NCBI GenBank assembly: GCA_023441105.1
Contig: JAEZQX010000197.1
Span: 1 to 10,043, forward strand
Direction: 5' to 3'
Length of the DNA: 10,043 bases
Source: Pseudomonadota bacterium
GTDB lineage: Bacteria; Pseudomonadota; Gammaproteobacteria; Burkholderiales; Burkholderiaceae
Shown: positions 1-7,125 of the stretch, one piece after another
How positions within the stretch are numbered: position 1 is the stretch's first letter
How the letters are laid out: each line of letters starts with the position of its first letter
The notes under the pieces: generated by a model
The model's database searches: none
The model's input: only the letters and a program-made list of their open reading frames with translations
What the model was told of the DNA's origin: nothing
Program-made: the position numbers and the translations under genes

Positions 1-2115
1 CGCCTGTCGCAGGCGCTGGTCGAGCGGCTGCGCGACGCACCGGGCTTCGCCTCGGTGACCAACGGCGCCGCGCCGCCCGGCAGCGGCGACGAGGCGCTGC
101 TGTTCGAGCATCGCTACCTGCTGGGCGATGCCGTCGAGGCGGGCCGGTTCACGGCCGCCGGCATGCGCGAGGCGATCGGCGACAGCCTGCAGGAGCTTGC
201 TTCGCCCCTGGGCATGGCGCTGAAGGATCTGTTGCCCAGGGATCCCACCGGCGAAACGCTGCGGCTGGTCGAGCGGCTCGAGCCGGCCGCCATGCCCGAC
301 AGCGCCGAGGGCGCCTGGAGCTCGGCGGACCGCACCCGGGCGCTGATCCTGGTCCAGCTGCAGGAGGACGGCACCGAGCTCGACGCGCAGCAGGCGGCGC
401 TCGCCACCGTGCAGCGCGAATTCACGGCCCTGCGCGAGTCGCTCGGCTCGAGCGCCAGGCTGCAGGTGACCGGCGCCGCCCGGTTTGCGGTCGAATCGCG
501 CAGCCGCATCCAGGCCGACGTCGAGCGGCTGTCGGCGATCGGCACCCTGCTGATCGTGCTGCTGCTGGGTCTGGTCTATCGTTCGCCGCGGCTGCTGCTG
601 CTCGGCCTGGTGCCGGTGGCGACCGGCGCGCTGGCCAGCATCTCGGCGGTGTCGCTGGTTTTCGGCCAGGTCCACGGGATCACCCTCGGCTTCGGCATCG
701 CGCTGATCGGCGAGGCGATCGACTACGCCATCTACGTCTTCATCCAGGGCAACCACCCGCGCCTGTGGCGGACCATCCGGCTTGGCGTGCTGACCTCGCT
801 GATCGGCTTCAGCACCCTGCTCTTCTCCGGCTTCCCGGGCCTCGCCCAACTCGGGCTGTTCGCGGTCACCGGCGTGCTGACCGCGTCGGTCGTGACCTGG
901 GGCCTGCTCGGGCCGATGTTCGTCGACGCGTCGGTACCGGTGCCGGCGTGGCTGGCGAAGATGCTGCCGGCGCTGATCGCACGGCTGCGGCGCCTGCGCT
1001 GGCTGCCGGGCATCGCCGCGGTGGCGGCGGTGGCGTTGGCGCTGGCCGTCGCGACGCAGCGGCCGCTGCAGGCGCCGAGCCTCGAGGCGCTCAGTCCGGT
1101 CAGCGACGCCAGCAAGAGCCTGGACGCGTCGCTGCGCAGCGACCTCAAGGCGCCGGACATGCGCTACGTGGTCGCCGTCACCACCGCCGGCGACCCGGAC
1201 CAGGCGCTAGCCGGCGCGCAGCGGGCGGCGCAGCTGCTGCAACCGCTGGTGGACAAGGGTCTCCTTGCCGGCTTCGATTCGCCATCCCGGCTGCTGCCCG
1301 ACATCGAGACGCAGCGGCGCCGCCAGGCAGCGCTGCCGGATCGCCAGACCCTGCAGCAGCTGGTCGCCGAAGCGACCGCCGGCATGCCGTTGCGCGCCGA
1401 GCGGCTCGAACCGTTCATCGACGATGTCGACCGCGCGCGCGGCCTGGCGCCGCTTGGCATCGCCGACATCGCCGGCACCGCGCTCGGGCTCGGCGTGGAT
1501 TCGATGATGGTGTCGGGCGAAGGCCGCAGCAGCGCCATCATCGCGCTGCGGGCACCGGCGGACGGGCCCGATGCGCAGGTCATCGATGCCGCCGCCGTGC
1601 GCCTGGCGCTGGGCGCCTACCGCGGCCCCGGCGAGGTCCACCTGATCGACATCAAGCACGAGACCGACTCGCTCTACGCCGGCTACATGAACGAGGCGAT
1701 CACCCTGTCGCTCGCCGGCATGGCGCTGATCCTGCTGGTGACCGCCGTCGGCACCCGCTTCGACCGCCAGGGCATGCTGCGCGTCGTCTTGCCGCTTGCG
1801 GCCGCGCTTGCCTGCGTGATCGCCGGCCTGGCGCTGGCCGGCATCGGCCTCACCATCCTGCACCTGGTGGGGCTGCTGCTGACGGTGGCGGTGGGCTCGA
1901 ACTACACCTTCTTCTTCATCGGCGAGGAGGAGGATACGCCGAAGACGCTGGCCTCGCTGGCACTCGCCAACGCCACCACCATCATCGGCTTCGGCATCCT
2001 CGGCTTCGCCAGCGTGCCGGTGCTCAACGCCATCGGCATGACCGTCGGCCCGGGCGCGCTGCTGTGCCTGGCCTTCGCCGCGATGCTGAGCCGCCGGCGG
2101 GAAGGCGCGCTGTGA
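1..2115 (+). CDS. MMPL/RND-family exporter, 5' end cut by window
   Basis: Inner-membrane proton-driven exporter of the MMPL type, probably moving the lipid or polyene product of the adjacent pathway. The frame is open from base 1, so the start and first membrane helix lie upstream; 704 residues are visible. In visible numbering, the rest of the first periplasmic domain spans about 1-175, followed by helices near 178-194, 197-219, 223-249, 261-280, 283-309 and 335-353. A second periplasmic domain (354-563) is followed by five more helices near 564-584, 593-613, 616-640, 650-672 and 674-697. This is the duplicated six-helix RND layout. TM4 carries the Asp-Tyr pair (D241, Y242) expected of the proton relay. 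The matching site in TM10 reads Asn-Tyr (N634, Y635) instead of Asp-Tyr. The stop lies one base before the next ATG, so it is co-transcribed with the deacetylase. Exporters of this kind accompany aryl polyene clusters; the substrate here is inferred. Confidence 0.9.
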   Translation, partial: RLSQALVERLRDAPGFASVTNGAAPPGSGDEALLFEHRYLLGDAVEAGRFTAAGMREAIGDSLQELASPLGMALKDLLPRDPTGETLRLVERLEPAAMPDSAEGAWSSADRTRALILVQLQEDGTELDAQQAALATVQREFTALRESLGSSARLQVTGAARFAVESRSRIQADVERLSAIGTLLIVLLLGLVYRSPRLLLLGLVPVATGALASISAVSLVFGQVHGITLGFGIALIGEAIDYAIYVFIQGNHPRLWRTIRLGVLTSLIGFSTLLFSGFPGLAQLGLFAVTGVLTASVVTWGLLGPMFVDASVPVPAWLAKMLPALIARLRRLRWLPGIAAVAAVALALAVATQRPLQAPSLEALSPVSDASKSLDASLRSDLKAPDMRYVVAVTTAGDPDQALAGAQRAAQLLQPLVDKGLLAGFDSPSRLLPDIETQRRRQAALPDRQTLQQLVAEATAGMPLRAERLEPFIDDVDRARGLAPLGIADIAGTALGLGVDSMMVSGEGRSSAIIALRAPADGPDAQVIDAAAVRLALGAYRGPGEVHLIDIKHETDSLYAGYMNEAITLSLAGMALILLVTAVGTRFDRQGMLRVVLPLAAALACVIAGLALAGIGLTILHLVGLLLTVAVGSNYTFFFIGEEEDTPKTLASLALANATTIIGFGILGFASVPVLNAIGMTVGPGALLCLAFAAMLSRRREGAL

Positions 2116-2116
2116 C

Positions 2117-3058
2117 ATGAAGGCTGCGGTGAACGCCTTGCGACGCTGGCTGCCGAGCCGGGCGCTGCGGTTGTCGCTCTGGCTGCATGCGGCGGCGGCA
2201 GCCGTGGTGCTCGGCGTGGGTCTGCAGGCCGCAGCGGCAGGCGGACTTTCGCCGGCCGGCGCCGCCTGGCTGGCGGCAACGGCGGCGGCGGTGGTGCTCG
2301 ACCATGTGCTGCTGACGCTTGCCGGCCTGTGTCCGCGTTGCAGCCTGCTGGGGCCGAACATCGTCCGCCTGCCGGAGGCGGCGAGCCGCCGCGGCCTGGT
2401 CGCCATCACGCTGGACGACGGACCCGACCCGCAGGTGACGCCGCTGGTGCTCGACATGCTGCGCGAGGCCGGCGCCACCGCGAGCTTCTTCCTGATCGCG
2501 CGCAAGGCCGAGCGGCATCCCGGACTGGTGGCGCGGATGGTTGCCGAAGGCCACAGCGTCGAGAACCATTCCTGGGCGCATTCGCACAGCTTCGCCTTCT
2601 CCGGGCCGGGCCGCTTCCGCGCCGAGATCGGCCGGGCGCAGGAAGCGCTGACGCGGCTCGCCGGCGCGGCGCCGCGCTTCTTCCGCGCACCGGCCGGCAT
2701 GCGCAATCCGCTGCTCGAGCCGGTGCTGCAGTCGTTGGGCCTGCCCCTGACCAGCTGGACGCGCCGCGGCTTCGACACCGTCAACCGCGACCCGGCGAAG
2801 GTGGCCAGGAAGCTGCTCGGCGCTGATGGCGAGCGGCTCGCCGCGGGCGACATCCTGCTGCTGCACGACGGCCATGCCGCGGCCGCGCCCGACGGCCGGC
2901 CGGTCATCCTCACGGTGCTGCCGCAGGTGCTCGCAGCCTGCAGGCGGCGCGGCCTGAAGCCGGTGAGCCTGCGTCAGGCGATGCCCGCGGATTCCGCCGG
3001 CGCCTCGCAAGCCATCTCCTCGCGATCCACTTCCTCGCCATCACCTTCGACCCCATGA
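2117..3058 (+). CDS. Membrane-anchored polysaccharide deacetylase (NodB/CE4 family)
   Basis: Predicted metal-dependent N- or O-deacetylase of 313 residues. Two hydrophobic N-terminal segments (about 15-40 and 45-70) should anchor it in the inner membrane. The NodB domain runs from about 94 to 290. Visible motifs are TLDDGPDP (98-105; catalytic-base and metal Asp at 100-101), HSWAH (151-155; the metal-binding His pair), RAPAG (190-194) and LLHDGH (248-253; final catalytic His region). The tail after 290 is a Ser/Pro/Thr-rich stretch without a recognisable domain. The start is one base after the exporter stop, and the stop overlaps the next ATG as ATGA, so it is translationally coupled on both sides. 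CE4 enzymes usually act on GlcNAc polymers or N-acetyl sugars. In this context a role in trimming a glycolipid head group or envelope polysaccharide is possible, but the substrate cannot be read from the sequence. Confidence 0.9.
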   Translation: MKAAVNALRRWLPSRALRLSLWLHAAAAAVVLGVGLQAAAAGGLSPAGAAWLAATAAAVVLDHVLLTLAGLCPRCSLLGPNIVRLPEAASRRGLVAITLDDGPDPQVTPLVLDMLREAGATASFFLIARKAERHPGLVARMVAEGHSVENHSWAHSHSFAFSGPGRFRAEIGRAQEALTRLAGAAPRFFRAPAGMRNPLLEPVLQSLGLPLTSWTRRGFDTVNRDPAKVARKLLGADGERLAAGDILLLHDGHAAAAPDGRPVILTVLPQVLAACRRRGLKPVSLRQAMPADSAGASQAISSRSTSSPSPSTP

Positions 3059-3750
3059 CCGTCTCCGCCGCCGGCACCAGCCGGCCCCCTCGCCTGTCCC
3101 GCCAGCTGCTCGACGCAGCCACCGCCCGCTATCGCCCCGCCGGCCGGTTCGCATATCACTTCGCCCGCGGCAAGCTCGGCGGCGACCCGGCGTTTGCCGC
3201 GATCGTCAACCGAGGCTGGATCGCGCCGGGTAGTCGGGTGCTCGATCTCGGTTGCGGACAGGGCCTGCTGGCATCCCTGCTGATCGCCACCGGCAGCGGC
3301 TGTCGCGTGCACGGCATCGAGCTGATGCCGAAGGACGCCCGGCGCGCGACCACCGCGCTTGGCGATGCGGCGCGGATCGTCTGCGGCGACATCCGCAGCG
3401 AAGACTTCGACCGGGCGGACACCGCCGTGATCCTCGATGTCCTGCACTACATCGATTACCACGAACAGGATCGCGTCCTGCAACGCCTGCGAACCGCCCT
3501 GCAGCCCGATGGGCAGCTGCTGCTGCGGGTCGGCGACGCCGACGCCGGGCTGCCCTTCAAGCTCAGCAACTGGGTCGACCATGTCGTGACCTTCGTGCGC
3601 GGGCACCGGCTCTCGCGCCTCTATTGCCGGCCGCTTGGCCGCTGGCGCGATTCGCTGGAGGCGCTCGGCTTCCAGGTCGAGGTGGTGCCGCTGAGCCACG
3701 GCACGCCATTTGCCAACGTCATGCTCAAGGCCCGCCTGACGGGCGCCTGA
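3055..3750 (+). CDS. Class I SAM-dependent methyltransferase
   Basis: Cytoplasmic methyltransferase of 231 residues with a Rossmann-like SAM fold. Motif I is VLDLGCGQG (62-70). It is followed by an acidic residue at the end of strand 2 (GIEL, E89), GDI at 111-113 and the hydrophobic strand-4 motif AVILDVLHYID (124-134). A post-motif strand follows at QLLLRVGD (154-161). The size and lack of extra domains fit a small-molecule or lipid methyltransferase. The start overlaps the deacetylase stop (ATGA). It is the last gene before a 45-base gap. In aryl polyene type clusters methyltransferases modify the aryl head group, so methylation of the cluster product is a reasonable inference. The acceptor atom and substrate are not determined by the sequence. 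Confidence 0.88.
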   Translation: MTVSAAGTSRPPRLSRQLLDAATARYRPAGRFAYHFARGKLGGDPAFAAIVNRGWIAPGSRVLDLGCGQGLLASLLIATGSGCRVHGIELMPKDARRATTALGDAARIVCGDIRSEDFDRADTAVILDVLHYIDYHEQDRVLQRLRTALQPDGQLLLRVGDADAGLPFKLSNWVDHVVTFVRGHRLSRLYCRPLGRWRDSLEALGFQVEVVPLSHGTPFANVMLKARLTGA

Positions 3751-3780
3751 GGGCGTCGCCGCGGGCGTCGTACCGCTCGC

Positions 3781-3795
3781 TGCTAGACTTGCCGC
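3781..3795 (+). promoter_or_regulatory. Possible extended -10 promoter directly at the ketosynthase start
   Basis: The 45-base gap after the methyltransferase ends in TGCTAGACT (3781-3789). This is a TGn extension plus TAGACT, four of six matches to TATAAT. No -35 box is apparent at the usual distance. Transcription would begin about six or seven bases after the box, at or beside the ATG at 3796. No Shine-Dalgarno sequence precedes that ATG, so the transcript could be leaderless. This is a motif-only call in GC-rich DNA. Confidence 0.3.
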
Positions 3796-5031
3796 ATGCA
3801 ACCGCTCCACATCTCCGCCATGGCGCTGGCCAGCAGTCTGGGCATCGGGCTCGGGCCCACCGTGGCTGCGATCCGTGAGCAGCGCAGCGGCCTGCGACGC
3901 TGCGACTTCGAGACGGTCACCCTCGATACCTGGATCGGGCCGGTCGACGAAGCCGACCGGGTGCGGTTGCCGCCGTCGCTGGCGGCCTACGACTGCCGCA
4001 ACAACCGCCTGGCGCAGCTGGCGCTGCAAAGCGACGGCTTCGACGAGGCGGTCGCGGCGTTGAAATCGCGCTACGGGGCGACCCGCATCGGCGTGTTCGT
4101 CGGCACCAGCACCTCCGGCATCCTGCAGACCGAGATCGCCTATCGTCATCGCGACCAGCAGGGGCGCCTGCCAGCCGAGTTCGACTACGCCGGCACCCAC
4201 AACACCTTCTCGGTTGCCGACTTCACCCGCCGGCGGCTGGGCCTCGCCGGCCCGGCAGTCGCCGTGTCGGCCGCCTGCGCCTCGAGCGCGAAGGTGTTCG
4301 GCAACGCCGCGCGGATGATCGACAGTGGCCTGATCGATGCGGCGGTGGTCGGCGGCGTCGACAGCCTGTGCCTCACCACGCTCTACGGCTTCAACTCGCT
4401 GGAACTGATATCGAGCGACGTCTGCCGGCCGTTCGATGCCGAGCGCCGCGGGCTCTCGATCGGCGAAGCGGGCGGCTTCGCCATCCTCGAGCGACCCAGG
4501 GCCGACGGTGATCCCGACGCGATCCTTTTCGCCGGCATCGGCGAGTCGAGCGACGCACACCATATGTCGGCACCGCATCCGCAAGGCGCCGGGGCCCGCG
4601 CCGCCATGGAGCAGGCGTTGCAGTCGGCGGGGCTCGAGCCGCGCCACATCGACTACATCAACCTGCACGGCACCGGCACGCCGAGCAACGATGCAGCCGA
4701 AGACCAGGCGGTATCCGCCGTCTTCGGCGCAACGGTGCCGGCAAGCTCCACCAAGGGAGCCACCGGCCATACGCTGGGCGCCGCCGGGATCCTGGAGGCG
4801 ATCGTCGCGGCGCTGGCGATCCGGCACGGCTTCGCCCCCGGGGGCATCAACACCGATCATCCGGATCCGGCGCTGCGCACGCGCTACCTGCGCAGCAACC
4901 TCGAACGCCGCATCGACTTCGCGCTGAGCAATTCCTTCGGCTTCGGCGGCGCCAACTGCTCGCTGGTCCTCGGCCGCGCCGCCGCGCTGGCGTCGGCCGC
5001 GCGCGAAGCACGTCCTGGCCGGCCGCGATGA
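3796..5031 (+). CDS. Beta-ketoacyl-ACP synthase, FabF/KS-alpha type
   Basis: Full-length condensing enzyme (411 residues) that should catalyse decarboxylative Claisen condensation of malonyl-ACP with an acyl-ACP. All active-site elements are visible: nucleophile C161 in AVSAACASS, first His in HGTGT (291-295), then K320 and H325 in STKGATGHTLGAAG. The C-terminal glycine-rich NSFGFGG motif is at 379-385. Length and motif order match the FabF/type II polyketide KS-alpha fold, so it looks catalytically complete. It is followed by a KS-like partner whose ATG overlaps its stop (ATGA), then by dehydratase and ketoreductase genes. This is the arrangement seen in aryl polyene and xanthomonadin-type clusters, where the KS works with a chain-length-factor-like protein. 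Housekeeping FabF is less likely given these neighbours. No Shine-Dalgarno sequence is seen before the start. Confidence 0.93.
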   Translation: MQPLHISAMALASSLGIGLGPTVAAIREQRSGLRRCDFETVTLDTWIGPVDEADRVRLPPSLAAYDCRNNRLAQLALQSDGFDEAVAALKSRYGATRIGVFVGTSTSGILQTEIAYRHRDQQGRLPAEFDYAGTHNTFSVADFTRRRLGLAGPAVAVSAACASSAKVFGNAARMIDSGLIDAAVVGGVDSLCLTTLYGFNSLELISSDVCRPFDAERRGLSIGEAGGFAILERPRADGDPDAILFAGIGESSDAHHMSAPHPQGAGARAAMEQALQSAGLEPRHIDYINLHGTGTPSNDAAEDQAVSAVFGATVPASSTKGATGHTLGAAGILEAIVAALAIRHGFAPGGINTDHPDPALRTRYLRSNLERRIDFALSNSFGFGGANCSLVLGRAAALASAAREARPGRPR

Positions 5032-5915
5032 CGACGCCGACCGCCCAAGCGCTCGACGCCTGGATCGACAGCGTCGCGCTCGTCGGACCGGGACTGCCCG
5101 ACTGGGCGGCCGCCCGCGAGGTGCTGCGCGGCGCCCGGCCTTGGCAGCATGCGGCCACCGTCTGCACCCTGCCGCCGATCCTGCCGCCGGCGGAGCGTCG
5201 ACGCACCAGCCTGGCGGTGCGCATCGCTCTCGCGGCGGCCTACCAGGCGGTCGGCAACTGCTCGTTCGACGCCGCGCGGATCGCCTCGGTATTCACCTCC
5301 TCCGGCGGCGACGGCGTCACCTGCCACCTGATCTGCGAGGCGCTGGCGCAGGAGGATCGACGCATCTCGCCGACCCACTTCCACAATTCGGTGCACAACG
5401 CGCCGTCCGGCTACTGGGGCATCGCCATGCGGGCGGCCGCCGCCTCGACCAGTCTTTGCGGACACGACGCCAGCTTCGCTGCCGGGCTGCTCGAGGCGCT
5501 GTTGCAGGCGCGGGCGGCCTCGGCGCCAGTGCTGCTGGTCGCCTACGATGCGCCCTACCCCGAGCCGCTGCAGGCGTGCCGCCCCATTCCCGATGCCTTC
5601 GGCCTGGCGCTGGTGCTGTCGCCCGCATCGACGCAGCGTGCCAGCTTGCGCATGTCGCTGAGCATCGGCGCGGCCGCACCGACCCGGCTCGAGGACCCGG
5701 CGCTCGAGGCGCTGCGGCTGGCCGTCCCGACTGCGCGGGCACTGCCGCTGCTGCAGGCGATCGCGCGACAGGACGCGGCGACGGTGGTGATCGAGCATCT
5801 CGAGCCGGCGGCGGCAGGACTGCCGCCGTCGCGGCTGATCCTGTCGCTCGATGCCCCGGCGGCGGGCGACACCCGCGATTGCGACGCGGCCGGGGCCGCG
5901 TCGGCGGGGCGATGA
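5028..5915 (+). CDS. Short ketosynthase-like 'chain length factor' protein
   Basis: A 295-residue protein resembling the N-terminal half of ketosynthases, of the type annotated as beta-ketoacyl synthase chain length factor in aryl polyene clusters. Diagnostic stretches are SVFTSSGGDG (88-97), HFHNSVHNAPSGYW (117-130) and STSLCGHDASFAAGLLEAL (140-158). The last aligns with the KS active-site loop. C144 lies at or one residue before the nucleophile position, so its equivalence to the catalytic Cys is unsure. The second-half elements HGTGT, KxxxGH and the GFGG motif are absent, and the protein is about 100 residues shorter than the neighbouring KS. It is therefore unlikely to condense on its own and more likely pairs with that KS to shape the active-site tunnel. 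Its ATG overlaps the KS stop and its stop overlaps the dehydratase ATG, supporting coupled, stoichiometric expression. Confidence 0.85.
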   Translation: MTTPTAQALDAWIDSVALVGPGLPDWAAAREVLRGARPWQHAATVCTLPPILPPAERRRTSLAVRIALAAAYQAVGNCSFDAARIASVFTSSGGDGVTCHLICEALAQEDRRISPTHFHNSVHNAPSGYWGIAMRAAAASTSLCGHDASFAAGLLEALLQARAASAPVLLVAYDAPYPEPLQACRPIPDAFGLALVLSPASTQRASLRMSLSIGAAAPTRLEDPALEALRLAVPTARALPLLQAIARQDAATVVIEHLEPAAAGLPPSRLILSLDAPAAGDTRDCDAAGAASAGR

Positions 5916-6388
5916 CCTTGCTCGATCACGCAGCCATTGCGGCGCGCGTTCCGCATGCCGGGCCGATGTGCCTGCTCGATTCGGTGGTCTGCTGGGACGA
6001 GCAGCGCATCGAGTGCCGTGCCGCCGGCCATGCGTCGCCGACGCACCCGCTGGCGCACGACGGCCGGCTGCCGGCAACCGCCGCCATCGAGTACGCCGCG
6101 CAGGCGATGGCCCTGCATGGCCGGCTGGTGCAGGAGCAGGCCGGCGCGGTCGCGGCACCGCGGCGCGGTTTCCTTGCCGCGCTGCGGTCGGTCAGGCTGC
6201 ACTGCCGATGGATCGATGGCGCGGCCCCGCACCTGACGGTGCGCGCGAATCGCTTCGCTGGCGACGAGGTGCAGGTGCTCTACGACTTCGAAGTCGAAGC
6301 CGCCGGCCCGATCGCTGCCGGCCGCGCCGTGGTGGTGCTGGATGCATCGGCTCGCGACGCGGCGCCGGGCGGAGCGGCGAAGCCATGA
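5912..6388 (+). CDS. ApeP-like hotdog-fold 3-hydroxyacyl-ACP dehydratase
   Basis: A 158-residue single-hotdog protein expected to remove water from 3-hydroxyacyl-ACP, giving the trans double bonds of a polyene chain. The N-terminal VPHAGPMCLLD (13-23) and GRLPATAAIEYAAQAMALHG (51-70) are typical of the ApeP-like family. E60 matches the catalytic acidic residue of FabZ-type enzymes. The FabZ loop His (GHFPG) has no exact counterpart; the local sequence is HPLAH (45-49), with His residues shifted by one to three places. The ATG at 5912 was chosen because it overlaps the upstream stop (ATGA), begins the family's usual N-terminus and has a purine-rich GGGG just upstream. The same frame stays open far upstream, but that part has no domain. 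The stop overlaps the ketoreductase ATG. In the E. coli aryl polyene system ApeP works with a second dehydratase, ApeI; no second one lies in this window. Confidence 0.88.
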   Translation: MTLLDHAAIAARVPHAGPMCLLDSVVCWDEQRIECRAAGHASPTHPLAHDGRLPATAAIEYAAQAMALHGRLVQEQAGAVAAPRRGFLAALRSVRLHCRWIDGAAPHLTVRANRFAGDEVQVLYDFEVEAAGPIAAGRAVVVLDASARDAAPGGAAKP

Positions 6389-7125
6389 ACGTCGCGGTCA
6401 AACCGCTGCGGCGGGCGCTGGTGACCGGCGCCAGCGGCGACATCGGCGGCGCGATCGCGCGGCGGCTCGCCGCCGCCGGCCACCTGGTGATCTGTCATGC
6501 GGGCAGCGGCCTCGACAAGGCGCAGGCGGTTGCCGACGACATCGTCGCAGCCGGCGGCGAGGCCAGGGCGATTGCCTTCGACGTCACCGACGCCGAAGCC
6601 TGCCGGCGCGAGTGCGAATCGCTGCTCGCCGACGGCCCGATCCAGATCCTGGTCAACAACGCCGGCGCGCACGACGATGCCGTCTTCCCCGGCATGACGG
6701 CGGCGCAATGGTCGCGCGTCATCGACGTCAACCTCAACGGCTTCTTCAACGTCACCCACCCGCTGACGATGCCGATGCTGCGCACCCGTTGGGGGCGGAT
6801 CATCAGCCTGTCGTCCATCGCCGCGCAGATGGGCAACCGCGGGCAGGTCAACTATGCGGCGGCCAAGGCCGCGCTGCACGGTGCCACGCGGTCGCTGGCG
6901 CTGGAATTGGCCAGTCGTGGCGTCACCGTCAACTGCGTCGCCCCCGGCATCGTCGCCGGCGCAATGGCGGCTGCTGCCTTCGACCAGCCGGCGATCGAGC
7001 GCCTGGTGCCGATGAAGCGCGCCGGTCGGCCGGAGGAGGTGGCCGCGCTGGTGGGCTTCCTGGCGTCGGAGGAGGCCGGCTACATCTCAGGACAGGTCAT
7101 CGCGATCAACGGCGCGATGGCCTGA
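6385..7125 (+). CDS. 3-oxoacyl-ACP reductase, FabG-like SDR
   Basis: NADPH-dependent short-chain dehydrogenase/reductase of 246 residues that should reduce the 3-oxoacyl-ACP formed by the neighbouring ketosynthase. Visible motifs are the cofactor loop TGASGDIG (14-21), NNAG (91-94), the structural Asn in VNLNG (N116), catalytic Ser at 143/144, then Y157 and K161 in the YxxxK motif. PG at 187-188 and the C-terminal SGQVIAINGAMA are also standard for FabG. The length is normal. The start at 6385 overlaps the dehydratase stop (ATGA); the open frame further upstream is a GC-rich extension without domains. It is the last gene of the KS, CLF, dehydratase, reductase block. The 3' end overlaps the convergent permease gene by 39 bases. 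The order matches the FabG-type reductase of aryl polyene clusters (ApeQ-like), so I favour that over the housekeeping fabG. Confidence 0.93.
   Translation: MNVAVKPLRRALVTGASGDIGGAIARRLAAAGHLVICHAGSGLDKAQAVADDIVAAGGEARAIAFDVTDAEACRRECESLLADGPIQILVNNAGAHDDAVFPGMTAAQWSRVIDVNLNGFFNVTHPLTMPMLRTRWGRIISLSSIAAQMGNRGQVNYAAAKAALHGATRSLALELASRGVTVNCVAPGIVAGAMAAAAFDQPAIERLVPMKRAGRPEEVAALVGFLASEEAGYISGQVIAINGAMA

Noticed and set aside
1207..2913. 568-residue minus-strand open frame
   Set aside because: It lies antisense to the MMPL exporter and deacetylase, which have clear domains. Its product is Arg/Ala/Gln/Gly-rich low-complexity sequence without a recognisable family, as expected from the opposite strand of GC-rich genes.
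2974..4860. 628-residue minus-strand open frame
   Set aside because: It is antisense to the methyltransferase and the fully motif-supported ketosynthase. Its composition is typical of a shadow frame and it has no domain.
5141..5911. Long upstream extension of the dehydratase frame
   Set aside because: The frame is open by composition only. The family N-terminus begins at the ATG at 5912, which overlaps the upstream stop, and the extension duplicates the CLF gene's DNA.
4884..6158. 424-residue minus-strand open frame
   Set aside because: It is antisense to the CLF-like and dehydratase genes. The product is Arg/Pro/Ala-rich with no membrane, signal or domain pattern.
5851..6384. Upstream extension of the ketoreductase frame
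   Set aside because: The SDR fold begins right after the ATG at 6385. The extra residues are Arg-rich shadow sequence over the dehydratase gene.
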